A stretch of DNA of 64,000 nt, taken from positions 30,388,242-30,452,241 of the forward strand of contig NC_090178.1 in the NCBI RefSeq assembly GCF_024679245.1, given 5' to 3'. A program made the position numbers and the translations under genes. The notes beneath the pieces are model-generated. The model had not been told where the DNA came from. It did no database searches and saw only the letters and a list, made by a program, of their open reading frames with translations. Origin of the DNA: Pseudorasbora parva (taxonomy: Eukaryota; Chordata; Actinopteri; Cypriniformes; Gobionidae). Numbering within the stretch: position 1 is the stretch's first letter; the number at the start of each line of letters is the position of its first letter. Shown here in pieces: positions 13,061-26,064 of the stretch.

Positions 13061-13135
13061 ATGGCTGAGAAACTGTCATATGATGACCTGATAGCTGATT
13101 TTGCAGCTAGGAAATGTAGACGTGTGCCTCTGTAG
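13061..13135 (+). pseudogene. hAT transposase C-terminal remnant
   Basis: A 24-codon stretch ending in TAG reads KLSYDDLIADFAARKCRRVP near its end. This resembles the extreme C-terminus of hAT transposases (Ser-Tyr-Asp-Asp, then DFA and a basic tail). The upstream frame is shifted and most of the transposase is deleted. Confidence 0.6.
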
Positions 13136-13796
13136 GGCCTCTGACAACTGATGGTAGTGAAAATGTTTAATATAGTTCTATAGAATAGCAGAATGGACTC
13201 TTTATAGAGATGTAGTCCCTCTGTTGAGTAATTTGTACTGTGCAGTTATGCATGGTTATTAGCAGTTTAAAACGTGCACTTTAAAATTCATACTTTATAA
13301 AATTCATAGACTTATTCTATTTACACAAAACTTTTTTTTTGCACTTTTAACTTTCTGTGTTTACATTGTTCAGTTTCAATTATTCATTTGCAGCAGTTAT
13401 ATTGGAAGTAAAGAGAACCTAAATAAGAAATTCTGAATGGTAGTTATTTCTTTGGTGGGTGGGTGTTTGTTTGGGGAGGGGAGGATAGGGTAGGGTGGGT
13501 TGGGTGGTGGGGTGTTGGGGGGGGGGGGGGCACCGCCAAGCATTTGTGCTTAGGGCACCCAAATGGCTAGCACCGGCCCTGAATACAGGTGCACTAATAT
13601 GCATTAATTCATGCCTACCTAAAGCACAAATAATCATGAGTTAATGTAAGACAAATGAAGAAATAAACCATTGAGTACGTTTTAAATCAGATACTTTTGT
13701 ACTTTTACTCAAGTGATGTTTGAATGGAGGACTTTCTACTTTTACTGCAGTCATTTTTTTATTTAGGTATATATACTTTTACTCGAGTATAACTTT

Positions 13797-14345
13797 TGAG
13801 TACCCCCAGGGCCAGCGATCCGTGCCGAGTGTGCCCTTGGTCAGTGAATAAAACCACCGGCAGTGGGATGTTTCTGGGGAAGCAAACAGGTCGACCTGTG
13901 CCATCCCGAACTGAACCCAAATCAGCTAGCCCACCTGGGGGGAGCCGCCACTCTTCCCGAAGCATAACTCGTGACAGCTCGTCGGCCTCACGGTTGCGCA
14001 CACCAGGGACATAAATGGCCCGAAGCGACCTCAGACACTTCTGACTCCAGAGGAGGAGATGGCAGGCGAGCTGCGACATGCAACGAGAGCGTAGACCACC
14101 TTTACGGTTGATGTACGCAACGGTTTCAGTGTTGTACGGATCTGTACATCTTTGCCCCGTAACTGGCCTTTGAGGCGGCTCAGCACACGATGTACTGCCA
14201 GCAACTCAAGGCAATTGATGTGCCAATGCAGCTGCGGGCCCGTCCAAACCTCTGACAATGCATGCCCGTTGTACGTGGCACCCCAGCCCAAGGCCGAGGC
14301 ATCCGTGAAGACCAGAGCACGCCTGGACACCTGTTCTAGAGGCAC
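13797..14345 (-). pseudogene. DIRS RNase H fragment, frameshifted
   Basis: The frame starting at 14345 shows VFTDASALGWGATYNGHA (first catalytic Asp) and LHWHINCLELLAVH (catalytic Glu), then loses register near 14160. The expected Asp-Asn motif is hit by a small deletion. The downstream part continues in another frame with RSLRAIYVPGVRNREADELS, typical of the end of RNase H. It is interrupted near 13797 by the start of another repeat. Confidence 0.8.
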
Positions 14346-14357
14346 TCCGGCCCGAGG

Positions 14358-16968
14358 TCAAAACATTTCAAATCATGAGGTCAAAACATTTTTTGAAACA
14401 TATTTTAGAAAATTGACTGGACAAACTTTAATTTCATGCTGATTTTAAACTAACAGCCAGACTTTGATATAACATGTAATTGCAATTGATACAACACGCT
14501 TTACAAAGGCAAACATTGTGTCAGTCCAAATTTACTAGCTTTTCCATGAGACCTCATTACATTGGGAGGACACAGGACTCATTCTACGGTCAAATGACTT
14601 GCATAATAGGTGAAGAGAGTTTTAAATTGATTTAAAATAGAGCACAGCAGCCTCATGAGCCCAGAGAAAAACAAGCACATTTTCAACTATGGCCCTTATC
14701 CAGTAAGAATTTAGTTAGACAGTAGCCAGCAGAGGGTATCAAATAGAATTCAAAACACGCATTGTTCTGTCAACCATGTGGGGGAAACTATCCCATAAAT
14801 ATGCGTGTAAAATTCACACACACTTCAGCTTTTATCATTGTTTCACAGAAAATCATATTTACTTAGCAAGTTAGCATGTGTGGATATCTGTTAGCTGTAT
14901 GTGAGTACATGGGAATGGAATAACAAAGGTTTCCTTTTTGGATTATATCATGAAGGAGATCTAGAGAAACACTCCAAGCTATCTGGACAACTTTGTGCCA
15001 ATGGCAAGACCAGACTAGAACACTACTGCATAATTCACACAACTGTTATTCCATGCAATCTGCTAATATTTTAGAGTGTGAGCAGCACCAAATTAAAACA
15101 GCACTACTAAAACATTTCTCTATGGTGACCTCTGGTGCTTCTTGTATCCTGCACCTGCTGTTTTGGTTACCATGGTAGCCATTCATAAAGAACTCATAGT
15201 GAGCCATTACAGCAGGCTTCAGCTGCTGACCATCAAAGTGGCCATCATGACAGAGTTTCAGATGGAATATGGACGTCTAACTTTACATTTTGTTTTAAGA
15301 ATATAATTTAATCTCTCTTACAAATATGCAGGAGCGCAAAATGTGATCTTTGTATACACCGCCAGAGGGTGTTGTCATCACAGCCATTCTTCTTGGGGCA
15401 TGTCCATTTCTTATTCATAGTGAAGAGAAGCGTTCTTCCAATGAACCGGCGATTGTAAGCTGGGCGATTGTAGTTTTCTGTTCTTGGGTGTAATAATGAA
15501 CACAGCAGACATTCTGATGTTCCTTAATCCGAACATTTAATTCAGCTGCTCCTGAATAAAGATCTGTACCAGCTCTGTGTTTATGCTGCCCCTCCACAAG
15601 AAGTTGAAACGCTTCATGATCAACTGCAGCTAAAGTTCACAGGGTAACGTTAAATTACGGCATGCTTTCTATGTATGATGTTCTCAATATAATTCATAAT
15701 CCCACATTTATAATGAACAACACGTTATGGTTATTGTGTTATTACAAACTCTGTCCACTGGTTTTAAAGTTAACGTGGATGTGGTAAGTTAACACTACGC
15801 TTAATTATGTAGATAGTTTATAACAGTGTCTGTTTACTGTCTAAAAATTAATCGTGTTGTAACAGTTATTACAATGCATAAATAACGTTACGCATCACTG
15901 ACAAACTGACATTAACAGAAAAAAAAGTTTGTATTGGCATTAGGTATAACATCAATCTGTCGATGAACTAACATACCCTGCCAGTACATAAAGATAGATC
16001 AAAGTGACATTATGTTAACCAACCATTCAGAAACGCCATGTTTAGCCTTAAATGTCGAATTTCGTTGGAGCTGTCATCTTGTCCCGGTCCAACTCTGGTT
16101 AATATTAATAGAGTTGATCTTTTTTACGGCCTATGATCTGTCCTCAGAGACTCGTGTAGCAGTTATTTCGCCTCTGTTGTCAATGGCAACAATCTTGGCG
16201 CTGCCCTACACAACAGAGAGGCGGGGTCATTTGTCATTTAAAGCCATATGCACCGAAATGGCTTGGTGAAAACAGAGCTGTTTTTGACCAGGTAAAATAA
16301 GTGTTTTCTTACAATACTAATGAGAATTTTTAATTAAAGTATATTACAAAGTTTTCTTTTAGACACTAAAGAATCATATTACCTTGTATAAAAGTGGCAT
16401 TATATGACCCCTTTAATAAAGAAACTAATTTCACGGTAAAATGCAATGAATGTGTGTCGTTCTTTAACTTTCGCTTTTAGCTCATGTCGAGATCAAAGAC
16501 CGCAATGCGAGAGAGAGTGGCATCAGCACTGGTAATATTTAGTCTCGCTATTTTTAAATGAAGACAACTGTGTGTTGAGCTTCAGGATGTGACGCTGAAC
16601 ATAAGTTTCATTTGCGGCAGTTGGCGCGACAGCTGAGGGGATGCTAACAACTCCAAACACATGAACGCGATGGAGTTTGCAGCTTTGCACATGGATCACC
16701 GTCATTGTGATGTGTGTGAAATCTTTAATGAGACTTTATACTTGAGAATATCTTCGAAATGGCGCAACAAACATCAGAACAACAGGCTTAAAGTGCGTAT
16801 GTGTGTGAGAGTGTGTGAGAGAGATGCGCAAATCCATTTTCTTGAAGATTGGGCACGATCATTCGAATATACTCCAGGGTTTCTACTGATACAACGCCAT
16901 ATGCAAATCGCTGAAGTAACCCTTTAAGAAAAATGTGTTATGTTTTATGAAATATTTATGTAGGCCTA
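14358..16968. other. Intergenic, no gene seen
   Basis: No exon-like or transposase-like frame is convincing. A terminus of the TTAA class (GACCCCTTTAA) at about 16407-16416 resembles the right end of the element at 55263-55832, so part of 15300-16416 is probably a miniature element whose left end I could not place. Confidence 0.5.

Positions 16969-17037
<69 letters not shown>
16969..17037. repeat. (AT)n microsatellite
   Basis: About 68 bp of AT dinucleotides. The DNA from 17038 to 18357 shows no gene; a block near 17090-17125 (GACGTCATGCGCATTACGTG) has a diverged relative at about 58569-58603, suggesting another dispersed repeat. Confidence 0.9.
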
Positions 17038-17042
<5 letters not shown>

Positions 17043-18357
17043 GGACAAAGCTAACGTTACTGCTAAAGCTAAATTAACGCTACTGCTGACGTGAAAACGG
17101 TGACGTCATGCGCATTACGTGTTCAGGTGCGTATTTCGCCGACTACTGGGCTGGCAGCAGAATACAGCGTTTTTAATCGTTTTCGCGGAACCGTCCAGGT
17201 GAACGGGATCATTTTTACAACATTGTCGTCTATACACGAAAAATACAAAGGAACAACTTTTTTAAGTAGCTACATCTTTTTCGTGTAAACGTAGCCTATC
17301 CTATAAAGACGAGGAGGAAGCATTACCTGGCTCACACAGGTAACTAGAACTGCACAGAATAACTGTAAACATCAACTGAACTGTCATTCTTAGCTAAAAT
17401 ACCACCAGTCCTCGTCATCACAACTGTCAATCGCTTCATAACAACATAATTAAATATATATTAAGTGACCGTCAAATGTTTTCACTGGGTAGCCTACGTG
17501 CACGCGCAACCTTCCCAAAAAATGAACCACAGGCGCACTTCCTGAAACTGTTTCAACAAAAAAAGGGTCAAGGAATTATGGCGAATATATTTGCCGTATA
17601 AATACATGCAGGATGCAACATGATATTAAATGACAGTGGCAAGTTTGCGACAAGATAAACTCAGAAGCCAACAGGTGTCGAGCGGCTCGCGATCGCCTGC
17701 TCGTGACTCACCTTAGTGTAATATAACATCCACAGCTCGTACAGTCGCTCTTTCGAAGCCATTCTCCCTCGCCTTTTTGCGTATTCCCTCCACTTAGACG
17801 TCAATCAAACCATCTGAATATACATCCACAAACGAGGTATCCATGGATTAATTCAGCGAAGATCCAGGGAGTGTTGTTTTCTAGAAACAGCATGCTGCTG
17901 TACAGCTGTCCACTACCTGGTTGCCAAGCTCTTCCAAAGTTGCATGTCTTTTATAAGGAAGGTGGGTCAAATGACAATTCCGAGCTAAAAAACTAGAGAA
18001 TATAGAGAGCAACATTTGAGAAATGTCGCCGAATAGGCGCTGGATAGACGTGCATTTCTGCTGGAGGAATTCTAAGGGAGTTAAACGCACTTGTCAGTGC
18101 ACGCAGAGCCCTGTTCACACTGCCCTCCTCTTAAGCATTACAGTGGCAGTAGAGAGCAAACCGAGGAATGGCCGGGAGGAGTTCTGCCTCCCTCAAAGCT
18201 GCACAGAAGAAGGAAAACCATTAAGCATCACAGTGCCACAGCTTATTGTGAAATTAGCTGGGATGTAATGGCACTGCACTGGAGCACACTGACTTTTCCT
18301 GGTGGACTGGTTTGTGGAAAATTTTTAATTAAGAAGTACAGATCAGAATGGGATCTA

Positions 18358-18405
<48 letters not shown>

Positions 18406-18764
18406 TTGTGAATTTTGGGGACTTTCCTTAGATATAATGGATTTTACACTGTTGTACCATCCACCTACACCGCCCCTGCCTCTGCCCCTAAACCTGCCTA
18501 TCACACATTCAGATTTGTACAATTTTAAATAAAACAACAATTTAGTATGGTTATAAATCGAATATGAATATGAACCGTTGGCTGGTCCCCACAATCTCAG
18601 GTTTATATTACATTGTTGAGACCCATCACAGAAAAAAAAAGTTTTTTTTTTTTTAAACAACGTTACTGTAAACTCAAAGCTCCACAAGGACAAGGATTTT
18701 GGATTATATTATCGCATTTGTGGGGACATTTGTACCTATATTTTGTGCCTACTGTTTTGTATAT

Positions 18765-18830
<66 letters not shown>
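18358..18830. repeat. R7 copy 2 between (CA)n tracts
   Basis: A (CA)n tract at 18358-18401 is followed by R7 copy 2 (18403-18745; see 6196-6445 for the shared blocks), then a compound (CA)n/(TA)n tract at 18768-18830. Both R7 copies lie next to CA repeats, so the tract may grow from the element end. Confidence 0.65.
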
Positions 18831-18835
18831 TATAC

Positions 18836-21081
18836 ACACACTCACCTAAAGGATTATTAGGAACACCATACTTACTGTGTTTGACCCCCTTTCGCCTTCA
18901 GAACTGCCTTAATGCTACCTGGCATTGATTCAACAAGGTGCTAAAAGCATTCTTTAGAAATGTTGGCCTATATTGATAGGATAGCATCTTGCAGTTGATG
19001 GAGATTTGTGGGATGCACATCCAGGGCACGAAGCTCCCATTCCACCACATCCCAAAGATGCTCTATTGGGTTGAGATCTGGTGACTGTGGGGGCCATTTT
19101 AGTACAGTGAACTCATTGTCATGTTCAAGAAACCAATTTGAAATGATTCAAGCTTTGTGACATGGTGCATTATCTTGCTGGAAGTAGCCATCAGAGGATG
19201 GGTACATGGTGGTCATGAAGGGATGGACATGGTCAGAAACAATCAACTTTCCCTTGAGCTTTTGATATATAAAAGGTTTATAGAGCTGAAAACTTCCTTG
19301 TTAGTCAAAGAAAAGCTTTTATAGACACCAGGCTCAGCAAATGGTCCTGTGCTTCATACTGACGTCAGTGCAAGACAAAACACCGCCTCTACAGCGCATC
19401 TAATCCAGTAGCCCCGCCCACCGACTCATGGAGGGCTCGTGCTAGTTGGTCAACAACAATAAATATGCAGAGGAAGATTAAGATAATGCACTATTCCTGG
19501 TTGGGGAAGAAAACAGTCACTGCATAAGCTTCCTTCGGATCCTAATATTAGGAATGAGTGGTTGAACTTTATTTTTAATGAAGTTCCAGCTCAAATGGGG
19601 AAGACATTCACTTCAGTTCACTGCGGAAAAATTTGTAAACAAATTTCCGGTCGATGTGGGATCTGGATCCGACAGGAATGGTGCAACACATGTATTGTAT
19701 TGCATTTTATATGTAATAGTACTGCATTGTTATAGATCGTTTTGCTTATGTGAACGTGTCTAACAGAACATAGCTCAGCACGCTGGACTCAGGCATTGTG
19801 TGGGCCAGGTATCGCAAAGTTGTTCTGCTTCTCTTGTTCTGCCATTCTCTCTCAGTCTCTCTCGAGTTGACATCTGAATGGCGGTGCGCGCTCCAAACGT
19901 GTATGTGTGTGCGCACGGTTCACACTTATATCGTCCGATCTTGCGGGTTATGTGTAATATAAAAATAATAGTCCAATCAATCTCGGGTCGATGAGAAATA
20001 AAACATTGTGTTTGTTTGATTAAGAAGTTTACGAGCCCTGTGCTCAAGATAATCATTCTGGTTGCTTCTTCCTCATTCTCTCCTCTCTCTGAACTGACAG
20101 GGGACCTTAAGCTCATTAAATATGCAAATCTTATGCAATCCTAGCCGTGGGCGTTTACTTCCAAGTCTCCAGTGCTGCACGCCCACCAAAACCCAGCGTT
20201 TTGGAGAGAGCTTCAAAACCAGTGTAGAAAATAGCCTATTACTTAGTTATGATGTTTTTGAATGTAAAAACCACACGAACATCATTAGTTGACCTCAGAC
20301 AACATTATATATAAATAAATAAAAGCCAGTTCATGACACCTTTAAACAATGCCTAATTGGCACTAAGGGGTCTAAAGTGTGCCAAGAAAACACCCCCCAC
20401 ACCATTACACCACCACCAGCAGCCTGCACAGTGGTAAGAAGGCATGATGGATCCATGTTCTCATTCTGTTTACGCTAAATTCTGACTCTACCATCTGAAT
20501 ATCTCAACAAAAATGGAGACTCATCAGAGTTTGTGCAAATTGTAGCCTGTTTTTCCTATTTGTAGTGGAGATGTGTGGTACCCAGTGGGGTTTTCTGCTG
20601 TTGTAGCCCATCCGCCTCAAGGTTGTGCATGTTGTGGCTTTACAAAAGCTGTGCTGCATACCTCAGTTCAACTGAGTCAGTTGTAAAGAGTCTTTATTTC
20701 AGTCAAAGTTGCTCTTCTATCAGCTTGAATCAGTCGGCTCATTCTCCTCTGACCTCTAGCTGAGTCCGTGATGAGATCAACGAATGAAGAGTCCAGAGTC
20801 AAGTACATAGGAAACACAAGGAAACCAGGAAGAGGCACACACCACAGGAGACTCAAACAACGATCTTACAACATGGAGATCAGGATCAGGATACTGAGCA
20901 GCCACGCCCACCAGAACAAACAATGTAATGAGACACACCCACACAACATACACCTACACCACACACAAGACTAGAATGAGAGCGGATTTACCAACTGTGA
21001 CACAACTGCCATGTGATTGGTTGATTAGATAATTGCATTAATGAGAAATTGAACAGGTGTTCCAAATAATCCTTTAGGTGA

Positions 21082-21086
<5 letters not shown>
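18836..21086 (-). mobile_element. Tc1-like transposon with decayed transposase
   Basis: Inverted termini CACTCACCTAAAGGATTATT (left) and its complement at 21060-21084 bound the element, and both ends abut (TA)n tracts. The minus strand carries a decayed Tc1-type transposase. QAAGGGVMVWGVFSWHT is at about 20425-20375 and the end segment with [17 protein letters not shown] at about 19103-19050, then HLVESMPGSIKAVLKAKGG at about 18942-18888. Stops are frequent. The coding part is split by the repeat at about 19245-20344, and 20760-20990 also looks foreign. Confidence 0.85.
19245..20344 (-). mobile_element. Repeat R1 copy 2, inserted in the Tc1-like element
   Basis: The insert interrupts the Tc1-like transposase; AAACAAT occurs at both junctions (about 19238-19244 and 20345-20351) as a likely target duplication. 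Its left part, 19247-19620, is the reverse complement of 1-358. Its right end (ATGACACCTTTAA) resembles termini of other miniature elements in cyprinids. No coding capacity is evident. Confidence 0.7.
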
Positions 21087-21152
<66 letters not shown>

Positions 21153-22519
21153 GGCTTAACGCATGAGATTAATTAAAAGTCGTTAACGCGTTAAAATAAT
21201 TTAACGCAAATAAATTACAGAAGTAGCCTACGTGACGCTGCAACATAATTTGCATCACGCAGTTGATCAGTCAGTCACACTGAGCATCTGCACCTGTTGG
21301 GGACCCTGGTAGGAGGAAATTTTCTATTCTAACTATTTAACCTGATTCTCTGTTTGTGAGCTTAAGCATTAAACTCTGGGAAAGTGTTCAGTGATCCAGT
21401 AATCTAATTCATCCAAACAGTGCTAATGTGAGGCCAAGCTGAATAGAGACTCTCAGCGCATTTTAGATTTGTTCATTCCAGAGTTTGCTTTGCTTTAAAA
21501 CACGAGCTCTGTCGTCGTATTCTGCGATTGTTTCTGAAGAGCGCAATTGTGGTGTTGTACAGTAATCGCGTGAGAGCCTGTTGATGCACAGAGAACGTGT
21601 GCGTGATCTTGCGCAGCATGCATTCAGTACATTTGCCCGATTTTGAGTCGCCGACAGGTTTTGCGAAATCGCCGACAAATGCCCGAGATCATAGGCAAAT
21701 CGGTGCTCGTGCACGCGAGTAATAATCATGCAGTGTGAATGATCAAAGACGCGATCAGAGAGAATCGCCTACGCCGGTGAGATATTTGGCATGCTAAATA
21801 TCTGAATCTGAATCTGAATCTGAATCTGAAACTCCTGCTGTGTGAACTGTGTTTTGACCATAGACTGTAAAAAAAAATATGGATGTAGTGTCCGTGACGT
21901 CACCCATAGGATTCTGAAAAGCCGTTATGAAGCTTAAAGTAGGGTCGAGCTGGGCGTTTCCATCTTGTGAGCGAGTCATCGCGTGTCACTCCCGGATAAC
22001 AGAAAATGGGCAAAAGGCGGGAGGGTCAAAAGCGGTTGATTTAGGAGTTCACATATAGTACACATACTGATGAATTCTGTAAAGGTTCTTTAGTAATGTT
22101 TTTTTTCCATGGGTGTTCTGGTATGGAATTAACTTTGTCTCAATAAAACTGAACAAAACTTTATAAAACTGAACAAAACTTTTTCAGAAATGATCAAAAA
22201 TATGCCATTACAAAAGAAGAAAAACACAGTGAAAATGAAAAAAAAAAATGAATTCAGTCGTACAAATGTAACATGATATTCAGTATGCTTCATTCTTTGT
22301 TAAGGTTTTTCAAAGATTTGTTTTCGCAAATCGTGGATTGTAAATGCATTGCCAAAGATTTTGCTTACGTTTCTCAGTTTTTCGTTTGCTCTTTTGACAC
22401 AAACCTCTCGTTGGGGTGGGCTTAACAGTGATCTACTCTGATTGGATAAAGAGCTTTTGATGGACAGGTAATTACAAAGGTAATTACATAGTTTATGAGT
22501 TTTGCTGACCGGATACGGT
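21087..22519. other. (TA)n tract and repeat debris, no gene
   Basis: (TA)n runs from 21087 to 21149. A TTAACGCGTTAAA-type terminus follows at about 21150-21200, a hexamer repeat (GAATCT)n at 21799-21829, and a block at about 21858-21895 (CATAGACTGTAAAAAA) that recurs at 30225-30245. The 21463-21729 minus frame is not recognisable as a gene. Confidence 0.5.
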
Positions 22520-24561
22520 CAGGCGCGCTGGAAGCCGTTTAATTCCGGGGGGGCTGAAACAAAGTTGGGTCGGAAAATGTGTGACGTCATTATATTGTCT
22601 GTGGCGACCAGACAGGTGTTGTAGTAGAACCCCCCTTTACCGTCAAAGAGCACAGACGGACCCACCGCCCCAGATTATTGTTGTTTAAAATGAATTACTT
22701 GTTAAAACGCGATCATACCATGGGTGTCGGAAGCAAAACTGTGGGTGGTCTCAGAATTTGTTTTTGCTGGAGTAATTGCGCTATTGATTGCGCCAGACAA
22801 AATTACGGAAATCACTGAATTATTTGCCCTGCCTTTTGCCGAACTCGCTCTACTCCCTTTTCATATCACAGATCAGAAAGGCATTTATTTTCAATAAAAT
22901 TTGAGAAAATATTAGAAAAGTGGAAAAAAAGAGTCAAACACCTAATACGTTTTTCTCGGTTAGGGGTAGGTAAACAGACGTGTGTTGAATTAGTGACGAT
23001 AAAAGTGAGTGGGTCCAATATATCATTGGTCTTTAAAGGGTTACTTCACCGCTTTTTCATATTAAACTATGTTATTCCCTTAACTAAAACGAGTTGATAC
23101 ATACCTCTCTCGTCTCAGTGTGTGCACTTAATCTCTCTGACGAGCGGTGATGATCTGATAGCATTTAGCTTAGCCCACTAAGCCCAGTTCATTCACTATG
23201 GAACCAAACAGAGATCAAGTTAGAAGTACCAAACACCTCCACGTTTCCCCTATTTAAATACAGTTACACGAATAGTTGAACGATCAAGTATGGTGACAAA
23301 ATAAAACTATGTACTTCTCTAATCGGATTAAAAAAGGAGAACTATAACGTATGGCGGATTAGCACTTCTGGGAGTACTTCGGCTCGGCGCAGTAAAAAGT
23401 CCCGGCCGAAATATCTTTCCTCACACCTCCCCCTCACTCTCTCATTTCTGTCAATAGGGAGATGTGAGGGAAGATGTTTCGGCCGGGACTTTTTACTGCG
23501 CCGAGCCGAAGTACTCTCAGAAGTGCAAATCCACCATACATTATAGTTCTCCTTTTTAATCCGATTAGAAACGCGCCACGTTTTATTTTGTCACCATACT
23601 TGATCGTTCAACTACTCGTATAACTGTATTTAAATAGGGGAAACGTGGAGGTGTTTGGTACTTCTAACTTGATCTCTGTTTGGTTCCATAGTGAATGAAC
23701 TAGGCTTAGGGAGCTAAGCTAAATGCTATCAGATTGTCACTGCGTGTCAGAGAGATTAAGTGCACGCACTGAGACGAGAGAGGTATGTATCAACTCGTTT
23801 AAGTTAAGGGAATAACATAGTTTAATATGAAAAGGCAGTGAAGTATCCCTTTAAAAGTGGGAGAGTCTTGTCCTCACGACACACAATGGTTCCGACGCCC
23901 ATGGATCATACACAGACACACTTTAATCATCACTCATAAAGCATTCTTTTTAATTGTGTTCATAGGCTACATACAATATTCAGCATCTGCCAGGGCTTTT
24001 AGTCCATCATGTGTGCATATTTGGAGAAATAATGATTCATAATCACGTTTGTAAAATATCATGTGTCCCGACCTCAGCAGACTGGTGAGAGTAGGCTAAC
24101 TTACATGTTAACGTCCAGCTCACAAACCTCGCGGATGTCTGAACAGAGTTTGTTTTGATGTGGTCAGCGTCGTTGTTGTTTACATACTTTATTTGAGAAG
24201 ATTTCCAAATTTTACTTTTCTTAACCGTGTTAGTAGTAACGTTACTCAAAAAAAGTCTACAAATACGTTTCTGCTGCTTATTGCTAACCATGACCAAACG
24301 AGAGCAAGGTGACATGATGGTGACGAAAGCACTTCCTGATGAATTATTAAAATAATTATTAATTCGTTTATATCTTATCCACGGCCCATTATTTTAATCC
24401 CATTAAAACACAGTATGTTATGTCAGTCTATTTTAATTTATTTTATTTCATTTCATGTTTTAAATACAATATAATTTTAGTCCACAGCCCCCCACCAGGG
24501 GGGCTGATGCTATAACGAGGGGGGCTGCAGCCCCCGCAGCACCCCCCTTCCCGCGCTACTG
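22520..24561. mobile_element. hAT element carrying a fold-back element
   Basis: A perfect 8-bp duplication, GATACGGT, flanks the insert at 22512-22519 and 24562-24569. The left terminus is CAGGCGCGCTGGAAG; the right one read inward is CAGTAGCGCGGGAAGG. Both ends are followed by runs of G next to a GGGGCT block. No transposase frame was found, so it is non-autonomous. The interior is itself invaded by the long fold-back at 23033-23854. Confidence 0.85.
23033..23854. mobile_element. Long fold-back element, copy A
   Basis: The 822-bp element is nearly one palindrome: the left half from TTAAAGGGTTACTTCACC to about 23420 pairs with the right half from about 23470 to CCCTTTAA. A short unpaired loop sits around CTCTCTCATTTCTGTCAATA. 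TTAA at both ends suggests piggyBac-type insertion. Copies are at 33242-34057 and, as a right arm only, 52573-52987. Confidence 0.9.
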
Positions 24562-24635
24562 GATACGGTGAAATTTTAAAATCTTTCAACTTGCTCTGGC
24601 TGGTTGTAGCGCTATCCAATTGCGTGCACACCGTG

Positions 24636-26064
<1,429 letters not shown>

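Larger units (their letters stand above)
11757..13581 (+). mobile_element. hAT element with 8-bp target duplication
   Basis: A perfect 8-bp duplication, AATACAGG, lies at 11749-11756 and 13582-13589. The left terminus is CAGGGCCGGCGCTCC; the right terminus read inward is CAGGGCCGGTGCTAGCC, followed on both sides by a G-run and a GGGCACC block. The 1825-bp interior keeps only a fragment of transposase (13061-13135) and carries a tandem duplication of its first 355 bp. A G-run at 13517-13530 precedes the right end. Confidence 0.92.
11401..13796. mobile_element. Composite insertion with ACTTTACTC-rich ends
   Basis: Between the two halves of the DIRS linker lies sequence rich in TACTTTTACTC and ACTTAAGTA words, at 11405-11560 and again at 13680-13796. 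This suggests one older repeat whose interior was later invaded by the hAT at 11757-13581. I could not define a clean target duplication for the outer repeat, so its ends and class are approximate. Confidence 0.55.
8393..14357 (-). mobile_element. DIRS-type retrotransposon, truncated and interrupted
   Basis: Minus-strand remnants in order are RNase H (14345 down to about 13800), a linker (11400-11028) and a tyrosine recombinase (11300-9180). They are followed by a non-coding terminal region (8393-9180) with internally complementary blocks at about 8398-8435 and 8625-8675. This gene order and the use of a tyrosine recombinase instead of a DDE integrase are diagnostic of DIRS elements. The 5' part, including gag and most of the reverse transcriptase, is missing beyond 14357. 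The body is split by a hAT at 10050-11019 and by a second repeat block at about 11401-13796. In-frame stops and frameshifts make it inactive. Confidence 0.85.
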
